A DNA stretch of 64,000 bases, taken from Tuctoria greenei (taxonomy: Eukaryota > Streptophyta > Magnoliopsida > Poales > Poaceae). The stretch's first letter is position 1, and each line of letters starts with the position of its first letter. Location of the stretch: positions 24,829,601-24,893,600 of the forward strand of contig JAYESD010000009.1 in assembly GCA_036927565.1 (NCBI GenBank), written 5' to 3'. A program made the position numbers and the translations under genes. The notes beneath the pieces are model-generated. The model ran no database searches. It was not told the origin of the DNA and worked only from the letters and a program-made list of their open reading frames with translations. Below are positions 1 to 9,995 of this stretch, one piece after another.

Positions 1-880
1 TATAGACCTATGTGAGAAATCATTCAATTCTTTTTGAATTCAAGACTTCACTTGCACATGCTATACTTCTACACTGGAAGGAAGCAAAATTCCATCATAT
101 CCACCATTCAACAATAAAAAGAGAAACTCCATGTGATTCATAGTTAGCACTCTCTTCATGTTATTGCATAAAAAGGAGTAGAAGACATGGCTACAAGAAA
201 AAGAAAAAGAAAATGTATGCTTATATCATAAGCATGAGAAAAAAAAGAAGAAATAATATGCTTACTCCATAAGCATAAAAAAAAGGGTAGCCATGTTTCA
301 TCCTTGCAATAAAGAGAGTCCACATCAAAAGGAGTCATCTCGATGTTTCCACATCCACCTCCATTCCATCACACATGCACAAGTCTTGATTCAAAAGTTT
401 GAATTGATTTCTCCTAAGGCTTGCTCTTTTGACTTAGCAATATTATGTGTTGCAAATATGCCTACTTACTTTCCCTACCAAGCTCCACATACAAGCCATA
501 TTCAAAGAGTAGGAATAGTATAGGCATAATGCCTTGGTGAGGACATATTTCCACTATACACAAAGGAGTGATTGAGAGAATCAATTGAGGTACTTATAAT
601 CTAATTTGAATCTCTCCAGAATTTAAGTGGAACTTCATATCTAGGCTATGCTTGCTCCATTTGCTGTTCTATCTTTCAATTACCCATGAATAGGAGAAGG
701 CATAACTCCCATAATGACTTAAGAAGGGTGAAGTACCATAGCCACTTTTTGCAATACTAGGTAGAGTATTCTGTTGTGCACTTGGTACTTTCGAAAGGTA
801 GAACATTGTAGGAACTCCTGATCATCAACCTAAAGTCCTGACTTTGCTCACGACGAGCAAAGGATAAGCTTGGGGGAGTT
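1..880 (+). mobile_element. 3' internal non-coding end of Athila-like retrotransposon (element 1)
   Basis: No credible coding frame. The last 240 bp match, in inverse orientation, 59502-59731, which also borders an LTR of the same family. It ends in a purine tract (AAGCTTGGGGGAGTT) directly before the LTR at 881. The motif GACGAGCAAAGGATAAGCTT just before the tract is typical of Athila-like 3' ends as I know them (established knowledge, moderate certainty). The bulk is AT-rich with A/G runs near 200-290. The gag-pol part of this element lies left of the window. Confidence 0.7.
866..880 (+). other. Polypurine tract of element 1
   Basis: Sequence AAGCTTGGGGGAGTT lies immediately 5' of the LTR start TGTTGACGGC at 881, the expected primer site for plus-strand DNA synthesis. 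Its position shows that the following LTR is a 3' LTR on the plus strand. Confidence 0.75.
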
Positions 881-1910
881 TGTTGACGGCTGTTATATAC
901 CAATTTCAGCCGTTAATATAACTCAATTATGTGAAGGATTGATCATTTCTTGCACACATCACCTTTCTACTTGACCTATTTCCACTTGTACTTGGAGAAA
1001 TATGTGTATGCAGATATTTATACAGGAATTGAGGAAAAGTATGCCGGGCAATCCTACGAAATATCATCACAGCCAATCAGGCGATGACACGTGGCACCAC
1101 ATGGATCAAATGGCCCACAAACAGAAGTATCTGAGGCCATCCAACGGTGTAGCACCAATATCAATCAATGGGACCCACTTGGCAGCCACCTGGAGGAAGT
1201 ATGGGCCGTTTGGATCCATGACCAGGTCAGCCAAACCGGGGGGTCAGCCGACCTGGTCCTGGTGCCAAACGCGGTCAACTTCCACGTGTTGGCTCCTCCC
1301 GGCTCCCTGGAGTCAATAACGACTAATTCGCGTGCTTTTGGTGGCGGGAACCGACCTCAACACTAGTATAAATAGGACCCCATACCCCTCACATCTACAC
1401 ACACCACATAGGCATCATTCTATTGTATACACTATCTTCCATAGTCCTTAGAGGAGTTAGGATGTAGAGAGGAGAGCCTCTAGTCCCAAGTCCAAATTGG
1501 AAAAGGAGTAGAAGGAGTCTCTCTTCCCAATTCCACATTGGGAAAGGTATGTCTCATGTATTCCTTCTTGTATTTGTGACTTTGTGCTTAATAAAGATAT
1601 TATCTTTAGTCTTCTTTTATACGTATACTTGGACAAAGCGTTTCTTGTTTGATTGTGGAGTCCATGTAAGTGGAAGGTATAGTCTTTATGATTGTACTCT
1701 CATGATCACATATTATGGTCATAAACACTATAGACCCCCATTATAGTCTTTGTAGTTATGATATGATTATGTTAATATGAATAACTATGCTATGGAATCA
1801 ACATTTGTTCAACGATTATTTAGTTCATTGCCTTATGATGGCTTGTTCTGCAGCTCTTAAAGTATTTGCTTAGTATGCTAGCATGGTGCTAGGGTATTTA
1901 AGTAGTGTTG
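881..1910 (+). repeat. Athila-like 3' LTR (element 1), left part
   Basis: Starts TGTTGACGGCT after the polypurine tract. It is homologous along its length to the inverted LTR at 57892-59501. It is interrupted at 1910/1911 by element 2 and continues at 14790. With element 2 and one target duplication removed, the LTR is about 1.62 kb, close to the 1,610 bp of the inverted copy. The right end (AGCCGTCAACA at 15375-15385) is the exact reverse complement of its first 11 bases. Confidence 0.8.
1367..1374 (+). promoter_or_regulatory. TATA box of the Athila-like LTR
   Basis: TATAAATA followed by AGGACCCC lies about 490 bp into the LTR, the usual U3/R position. The homologous inverted LTR has the same box near 59006-59015 on the minus strand. 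Confidence 0.7.
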
Positions 1911-2746
1911 TGTCGGTACCCTAAAAACCGTACACCCCCTGAGGTTACAAAGATCTCGAGGGAAGGCCGTCTACTTGAATTGAAGACCCTCGGAGGCCCA
2001 CTTGTCAGACATGACCGGACCTGCTTCTCCAACATGGTTAATCCCTAGGTCGCCACGTGTACTGCCAAACCGGAGCTACCGCCCACAAGGGGGAAGCTCC
2101 GGACCAAGTACCGAAATGGCACCTCCGGACTTAACCCCTGACCGAGAGAAGCTCCAGACCTGACACGTGTCAGATAGCTCCGGAGCTACCTGCTTCCCAC
2201 AGCAAGCTCCAGAGCTGCCATGTGTCCAAACGTCGGAGCTGGCAGCCTCTAACCTCCGGAAGACCTTGTAACGGATCCGGATCTTCAAAGGAGAGCCAAG
2301 GACTTCAAGACCCGATTAAATGTCATTAATGCCATATTAATGACACTTAAACGGACGATCTTAACACCTGTAACGGCACTGTCGGAGCCTGTTACAGGAT
2401 CATTAACAACAATTAATCGTGTATCAATACTAGTAACCGTCGGGGCCACATGTCGGGCCAAGCTAGCTTGTAACGGTCTGTCCTTGTACTATAAAAGGAC
2501 AGGCCAACGATACACTCGGGGGGCACACACACACAGACGTGGACATCATACGTGACAAACTAATACAACACCAACACACCCGTGGAGTAGGGTATTACGC
2601 TCAGGCGGCCCGAACCACGTAAATCCTAGTGTCTCCTGTGTTAAATCGCAATTCACCTTCTTGAGTCTCTGCGCGCCCACACCGAACCACAAACTCCTTC
2701 AACACTTTAGCAGTGTCAGGAGATCTGCCGACTCCAACAGTCGACA
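1911..2746 (+). repeat. 5' LTR of element 2
   Basis: 836 bp, near identical to 13954-14789. It begins TGTCGGTACC and ends TCGACA. It is rich in the short motif CTCCGGAGCT. Confidence 0.95.
2490..2498 (+). promoter_or_regulatory. TATA box in 5' LTR of element 2
   Basis: TATAAAAGG about 580 bp into the LTR. It is conserved at 14533-14541 in the 3' LTR, and the related LTR of element 3 has TATAAAAGG on the minus strand at 53514-53522. Confidence 0.75.
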
Positions 2747-2747
2747 G

Positions 2748-2771
2748 TTGGCGCGCCAGGAAGGGGGGCGC
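2748..2771 (+). other. Primer binding site region of element 2
   Basis: TTGGCGCGCCAGG followed by AAGGGGGCGCC, starting one base after the LTR. The equivalent site of element 3 (53254-53277, minus strand) is TTTGGCGGCCAGG then TAGGGGGCGCC. I do not assign a tRNA with confidence. Confidence 0.75.
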
Positions 2772-2786
2772 CTGAGATTTTCGAGA

Positions 2787-5204
2787 ATGGTGAACTCCGC
2801 GGCTGGATCATCCAACGGCCAACCTGCTGCTCAGGCTGTTGGGGGCAATCCCTCCAACAGGCAGCCACCAGCAGGAGCCTCAGCACCAGCAGGAGCCACA
2901 CTCCCACCACCACCATCTTCTCCGGCAAATCGTGCTGGGCAACGTGATGGTGCGCCGACATCACTTACTGCGTCGGCAAGTCATGACAACCCGGAACACG
3001 CGCTCCATGCAGCGCGTGCTCTTCTCCAACGACCACCACCTCCTGACGCATATCGAGATGCAATGGAGCAGTGGAGGGCCGATGTGGAGCATTTGGTCGC
3101 AGCAGCGGCCGAACGCCTCAACAACCAGGGTCCTCCTCCTTCGGGACGAGCCCCGTCGCAGCGATGGACTTTGTCTGGAAGACTTGGTTCGCACGTCTCC
3201 AACAACAGGAGACGATCTGTGTCACAGCAGGTGACATCGTTGCCCTCTGGGGCACGACGCACCCATACGGTATCCAGGCTTTTGACTCATGACCTCCGGG
3301 CGGAGCTTGATCGCCGATACCGCCAATAGGATGGCCGTGTCCATATCGAGTGTGCTCGTGAAAGACGGGAAGCTCAGGACCTTTCTACTCTGGAAGGAGT
3401 AGGAGGAGGCTGTTCAGCCCTAGCCATGCACCTGCGCATGGTTAGATGGCCACAGAAGTTCCGGCCACACCTGCCGGAAAAATTCGACGGGACTGTCAAA
3501 CCCGCCGAATTCATTCAGATATACTTCACTGCAATCTTGGCAGCTGGAGGAAACGAGGCTGTAATGGCCAATTACTTTCCAGTGGCCTTAACCGCGACCG
3601 CCAGGTCCTGGTTTATGAGCCTTCCACCCAACTCTATCAACAGTTGGGAGGAGTTGTGCCGTCAGTTCACTGCCAACTTCGGGAGTTCATACACCCGACC
3701 AGGCACTGAACTAGACCTTTTTGCGGTCGTGCAAAAAGGGGGAGAATCTTTGCGGTCCTTCATCCAGAGGTTCTCCCAGGTACGCAACACAATCCCTTCT
3801 ATCTCAAGCGCTTCTGTCATTGTGGCATTCAGACAGGGCGTACGGGACAAGAAGATGTTGGAGAAGCTGGCGATCAAAGAGATCACTAGTGTCACGGAAC
3901 TCTTCAGCCTGGCTGACAAATGTGCCAGAGCTGCGGAGGGCCGTGAAATGCACTCCAAACCAGCCTCGGAGGATCACAAGAAATCCTCCAAAGAAGAAGC
4001 CGCTACCTCCGGGGGTGGCAAGAAGAAAAAGAAGACCCACGGCAAGAAGAAGCCATCGGCTGGCACATCCAACGTTGCAGCTGCTGCAACTCCTGGTGGC
4101 CGGGGGCCACGTCCCGAGAAGCGACCTCGACCGTCTTCCGAAGACGGTGGCAAACCCAAAGTGTGGTGTCCCATTCACAAAACGGGGAGCCACGGTTTGG
4201 AAGACTGCCGGGAGGTCCAAAACCTCGCCGAGCGCTACAGCAAGCGCCGGGAAGGGTCTCCTTTCCGACAGAGGGAAGGAAAACAGAAGGTCGACGAAGC
4301 TCCGGCTGAAGAGGAGTTAGGGTTTCAGGACCCCAAAAAGGTCTTGAAGGCCGTCTACACCTCCGTCGACGATGACTCTGACGTCTCTGACAACGAGCGT
4401 CGGAAAACCATGAACACCATTTTTGGTGGATCATGGGACATCACCTCCCGTCGCGTCATCAAGACTATGCGGCGGGATATGGCCGCTGTAGCTCCTACAG
4501 CTAGACCGGAGCCACATCGAAAGTGGATGGACACATCCATCACTTTTGATGCTTCGGACTGTCCTCGAAGCATGGTCGGAGCTGGACAGTTACCTTTGAT
4601 GGTATCTCCCACCATCAATAACATCCAGCTCCATCATGTTATGGTGGACGGAGGTTCGGGACTGAACCTCATAAGCTTTGAAGCTTTTACCAAGCTTCAG
4701 CTCCGACCTTCGGATCTCCAGCCCTCTCGACCTTTCTCCAGAGTAGGTCCGGGAGCCATTACCCCACTCGGAGCTATAACTCTCCCCGTTACCTTCGGGA
4801 CACGGGAGAAGTATCGCACCGAGAAGTTGGTCTTCGACGTCGCTCAGATCAACTTACCATTCAATGCCATCTTGGGTAGACCTGCCCTATACGAATTTAT
4901 GGCAGCTGCTCATTATGGATACCTGGTGTTGAAGATGCCAACACTAGTAGGCGTTCTTCGAATCCGCGGAGATCGCACCGCCAGAGTAACTGCTCTGGAG
5001 GAGCTCCATGCACTCACCACGGCGCAAGAGGAGGACTCCAGACAGGAGCAAGCTCCGAAACCCCCGAGCATTCGTCAACGAGGCTCAACCTCTGCACCCC
5101 GTGTGCAGCCAAGCAGCGACACCGACATTCCCGTCAAAGTCGTCCAAATTGGTTCCGATGCCGCTCAAACCACCCGTATATCAGGAGGGTTGAACGACAA
5201 ATAG
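2787..5204 (+). pseudogene. gag-pro: Gag and aspartic protease of element 2, with internal and terminal amber codons
   Basis: ATG at 2787 starts a Pro/Ala/Gln-rich N-terminal part ending at an amber codon (3327-3329) after 180 residues. The same frame then stays open to a second amber codon at 5202-5204. After the first stop come a retrotransposon Gag domain (from about 3426; PEKFDGTVKPAEF near the start), a Lys-rich basic stretch near 4010-4060, and a zinc-knuckle-like Cys/His motif WCPIHKTGSHGLEDC near 4164. The protease follows with VDGGSGLNLIS, whose catalytic Asp codon is 4647-4649. Gag packages the RNA and protease cleaves the polyprotein. Both amber codons recur at the same codons in element 3, so they may be either inherited damage or a translational device. 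RT follows in the same frame. Confidence 0.85.
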
Positions 5205-8200
5205 GAACTCGCGCTCATCACTTTCCTCCGGGCTAATGTTGACGTATTTGCCTGGCAACCGTCTCAAATGCCTGGGATCCCCAGGGAAGTGATTGAGCAC
5301 AATCTGAAGATTTACCCCGATGCTCGGCCTGTGCATCAGAAGCCTCGAAAGCGATCCGTAGAGTGGCAGAACTTCATCCGACAAGAAGTGAAAAAGTTGC
5401 TCGAAGCCGGATTCATCCGAGAAGTCTTCCATCCAAAATGGCTGGCGAACTCAGTCGTTGTGCCCAAGGCCAGCGGGAAGCTTCGGATGTGCATCGACTA
5501 CACCACACTGAATAAGGCATGTCCAAAAGATCCATTCCCACTACCTAGAATAGATCAGATAGTGAATTCCACCTCCGGGTGTGAGTTACTGTGTTTCCTA
5601 GACGCATATTCTGGGTATCATCAAATCAGGATGTCTAGGGAGGATGAAGAGCATACTTCATTCATCACAGTAGATGGATTATATTGTTACACAGCCATGC
5701 CATTTGGTCTCAAGAATGCAGCTTCAACTTTTGTACGAGCTATGTACAAAACTTTTGAAGAACTCATTAGAGACATAGTGGAAGTGTACGTCGATGACAT
5801 CGTGGTTAAGGTCAAGAACAAGGAGTCCCTCTTGGACACCTTGCAGGCTGTCTTCGACAAGCTGCGGGCCACCCGCACGAAGCTAAACCCAGACAAGTGT
5901 GTCTTCGGGGTTAGCTCCGGAAAACTTCTTGGTTTCCTGGTAAGTCACCGGGGCATAGAGGCTAATCCGACGAAGATAAAAGCCATCGAAGACATGCGGC
6001 CACCAACCCGCATCAAAGACGTCCAAAAATTAACTGGGTGTCTAGCAGCCCTCAGCCGGTTCATATCAAGACTGGCGGAACGGGCACTTCCCTTCTTCAA
6101 GTTGTTGAGGAAGTCTGGACCATTCCAATGGTCCGAAGAAGCAGAGAAGGCATTCCAGGAGCTGAAACAGTTCCTCACCACCCTACCAATTCTGGTAGCT
6201 CCAAACCCTGGTGAGCCTTTGTTGCTTTACATTTCAGCTACTGACGAAGTTGTCAGTATGGTTCTGGTTGCGGAGAGACCAGAACTACCCCATACTCAGG
6301 AATCCAGACCCCTTCAGGAGGGTCCGGATGTCCCTGAAAGTGAGTCTGGGTCCCAGCTCCCAGACTCAAATCCACAAGAAGTCACTTCAGAAGACCCAGA
6401 CCCCTCTGAGAGGGTCCAGGTCATTTCTGAAGAAGCTCCGGTTTCCTCCAGCCAGAACCCGGAGGTCCCCGAAGAGAATCTGGACCCCTCCGGGAGGGTC
6501 TGGACCATTCAACGCCCGGTATACTTCATCAGTGAAGTATTACATGATGCCAAGACTCGATACCTAGACGTGCATAAGCTGCTTTATGCAGTTCTTATTG
6601 CCTTCAGGAAGCTCCGACACTACTTCCAAGCTCACAAGGTCTCGGTAGTGACCTCCTATCCACTGCGAGCGATCTTGCATAATCCCAATTCAACTGGGAA
6701 TATTGCAAAGTGGGCAGCGGAATTGGCTGAATTCGATCTCGAATTCATTTCGAGACAAGCAATCAAGAGTCAAGCGTTGGCAGATTTCGTGGCGGAATGG
6801 ACTCCCTCTCCATCAAACCCTGGGGGCCCCAGCGAGCAGAAGACGGAGCATCAAGTTCCAACCTTCACCGAGCCTCACTGGACCCTTTACTTCGATGGCT
6901 CCATGCAGAAGCAGGGGCCGGAGCTAGAATACTTCTCCTTGCACCGACTGGGGAGAAGGTAAAATACATGGTACACCTTGACTTCAAGGCAACCAACAAC
7001 ATGGCGGAGTATGAAGCACTCATCTACGGACTAAAGGTGGCACTGTCATACGGTGTCAAGCAACTGATGGTCAAAGGAGATTCACAGCTCATCATCAAAC
7101 AGGTGAAGGGTGAATGCTCCTGCAATAATCTCCAGCTAGCTGCTTACCTCCTTGAAGTCCGGAGGCTTCAGAAGGACTTTGAAGTCCTAGACCTCCACCA
7201 TGTTCAGCGTGCTCACAACGCTGAAGCTGACGAACTCTCGACCAAAGCGTCAACCGGAGCTCCAGCTCCTAACGGAATCTTTGTCCGGAGGTTGTCAAAA
7301 CCCACAGTTCAGCCTGCCGAACTGAATGAAGGGGGCGAGATAAGCATCCCGAAGCTGACGGTCCCGATGGCCCTGTTACCATGGCAGCCATCAAGGGTCG
7401 TAGGTGCTGCTGGAAGATCCGAGCAACCCAGCACGCAAGACTCAAATGCTCAAGTCAGTTCCGATGCATGGATCTCGGAGATCCGGAACTACTTGAAAGA
7501 CAACATCCTTCCTGACGATGATGTATCCGCTGACCGGGTAGTCAGATTGGCTAAAAGATACACGCTGGTAGAAGGGGATCTCTACCGGTGCGGTGCCAAC
7601 GGCATCCTAATGCGGTGCATCACAAGGGAAGAAGGCTGCGAGCTCCTCGCAGAAATCCATGGAGGCGAGTGTGGGAACCACGCATCTTCCCGCACGCTGG
7701 TCGGAAAAGCCTTTCGGCATGGCTTCTACTGGCCTACAGCGCTCCAGGATGCCACTGAGCTGGTGAAGAAATGCGAAGCATGCCAATTTCATGCAAAGCA
7801 AATTCATACACCTGCTCAGCCCTTACAAATGATACCTCCTACATGGCCCTTCGCTGTGTGGGGGATGGACATCTTGGGACCCTTCCCAAGAGCCGTCGGA
7901 GGTTACAAGTTCCTGTACGTCGCCATTGACAAGTTCACCAAGTGGCCGGAAGCAACTCCAGTTGTGACGATCAACAAGCAATCTGCTATCAACTTTCTGC
8001 AATCCATTGTAAGCAGATTCGGAGTCCCAAACAAGATCATCACTGATAATGGGACTCAATTCACAAGCTCTGCATTCCAAGGGTATTGCGAAGACCTCGA
8101 CATACAGGTTTGCTACGCTTCTGTAGCTCATCCCGCCAGCAATGGCCAAGCAGAGAGAGCAAATGCAGAAATCCTTAAAGGACTCAAAACGCGCACCTAT

Positions 8201-8700
8201 GAGCGCTTGAAAAAGCACGGAGCCAATTGGATCGAAGAGCTTCCACCCACTCTATGGGCCAACAGGACTTCTCCAAACCGGTCAACCGGAGAAACACCCT
8301 TCTTTCTGGTGTACGGAGCTGAAGCAATTCTTCCTCCGGAAATCACCTTGGGTTCGCTCCGGGTCCGGACCTTCGACGAAGCCGCGCAGGACCAGCTCCG
8401 GCGTGAAGACCTAGACCTCCTCGAGGAGGGAAGGTGCCAAGCAGCTGTTCGGAATGCCCGATATCACCAAGCTCTACGGCGTTATCACCAGCGGCATGTA
8501 CACAACCGACAGCTCGAGGAAGGCGATCTGGTGCTACGGAGAATACTATCCAGAGAAGGGTTAAACAAACTCTCCCCCGGCTGGGAGGGGCCCTTTCGAG
8601 TGATCAAAGTATCCCGTCCTGGAAGCGTTTGGCTACCGAGGATGGGGCACCTCTCCCAAATCCTTGGAACATCGAGCACCTCCGTAAGTTCTACACTTAA
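5205..8700 (+). pseudogene. pol: Pol of element 2: RT, RNase H, integrase, with two frameshifts
   Basis: In frame with protease after the amber codon. RT includes CIDYTTLNKACPKDPFPLPR and the catalytic YVDD at 5787-5798. A variable spacer at 6290-6510 encodes PSERV/PSGRV repeats. RNase H shows YFDGSM, then NNMAEYEAL and KGDSQLI. A one-base loss in a G run near 6912-6916 shifts the frame; element 3 has KQGAGAGILL here. Integrase has a zinc-binding HHCC region (HGGECGNH to CEACQ, 7660-7785) and the D,D,E residues in WGMDILGP, ITDNGTQF and NGQAERANAE. A net four-base loss near 8630-8640 moves the C-terminus to a third frame, which ends with the family's usual NPWNIEHLRKFYT at 8700. No complete Pol can be made from this copy without repair. 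Confidence 0.9.
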
Positions 8701-9995
8701 TTCCACGGAGGTGAGTCTTAAGTAACTTGAAATGTATGTTATAGAGTCATTGTACAGAGTCGGGTAGTTCCTCCGGGAGAGCAGCCGGACCTTTCCTGAA
8801 AGGTCTGCAAAGCTCATGCAGCACTTGTCACAGTCTCCGGACTAAAAGTGTGGCTAACTACCCTGGGTCAAACGAGAAACCAAACACACTTAGCCTGGTT
8901 CCGTACCCTAAGAGTGTACTTGTTTCCCCTGTACCCCAGACCTATAATGAAAGACATCTTCATGTGAAATAGACTCCACGTGCATTCATTTTGTGCAGGC
9001 TCGACATTTTTATTTTTCTCTTTCTTGTCTATAACAGAGACGTGCAATTCTTAACAATTTTTTAGTTCGACCGCTTTATATACGATTCTAGTTGTATTGT
9101 CAGATCTTTTAGATTTAAATATCATTTATGGCCAACTCACCTGAAAGCCGCCAAGCCAATCTAGGGCCGGAGTGCGCTATTGACTTAGCCTGGTCAAGCA
9201 CCCTAAGTACGCCACTCTACCTACACCCCGGCAGGCCAAAGTAAGGCGGGTCCATGGACAATTGGATCTAAGAGAAAAGACAACGCATCCAGTTGTATTT
9301 AAAATCGCGTTCAACTTAAAATTTTCTTGAGAATCGTAAGCCGCGACGAAATTATAGACAAGGAACGAATTTTAATATTTTTCTTGGCTTAAGTTTGCAG
9401 GAAAAATAAACTCTACGTTGATGGAGAAGAGCCGGAGCTAACCAAGCTCCGACTCCCCCAAGGGGGTCAACTGTCGGCGCTGAGTAAAAGATGGTGAGAA
9501 GACCCCGTAAATGGAGTCTGTTGCCAACAAACCAAGTGTTGGCAAAGGTCACTACTGGAGCTACTAAACTCCGACACCTTGGAGGACTAACTATCGACGC
9601 TCTACGTGTTGATAGAGGCTATTGCCGGAGCTACTAAGCTCCAGCGATGGACAGTGCCGGAGCTTCTAAGCTCCGACAACTTCAGGGGACCTTCACTATC
9701 AAAGACTTCGAACCTAAATTCTACAAGTTCGAAGCAAATTCGTCTTCAACAAAACTCAATATCCTTTTGGTACATGTTCACAATCAAATTGTGTACATCT
9801 ACCAGGGGGCCAAGTGAAGATAAAGATGTTGAAGACAAAAAATGAAATTCGCAAAAATTTGTGGATTTCATTCATCTGTAGACAGGAGATTACATCTGGA
9901 GACAAAGGGATTACAAAATTGAGGAAGAAGAAGAGAAAATACAAGTGAGAGCTAAAGAGATGGTCCTAGACCCTATGGAAGAACTCGGCGACCTT
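8701..9995. other. Spacer between pol and the antisense gene of element 2
   Basis: About 1.3 kb without a credible frame, lying between two convergent coding units. It is homologous in arrangement to 19704-20956 in element 3. From about 9420 to 9690 it holds repeated GCCGGAGCTACTAAGCTCC-type segments, each nearly self-complementary. Transcripts of the two strands would end and overlap here; I see no firm polyadenylation signal. Confidence 0.55.

Noticed and set aside
293..523. Small plus-strand open frame in the Athila-like 3' region
   Set aside because: Low-complexity His/Ser-rich product in a non-coding retroelement tail, not kept in the inverted copy.
2076..2288. Open frames inside the LTRs of element 2 (also 14119-14331, 2340-2555, 14383-14598)
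   Set aside because: Short, LTR-located, recurring only because the LTR is duplicated; no protein features.
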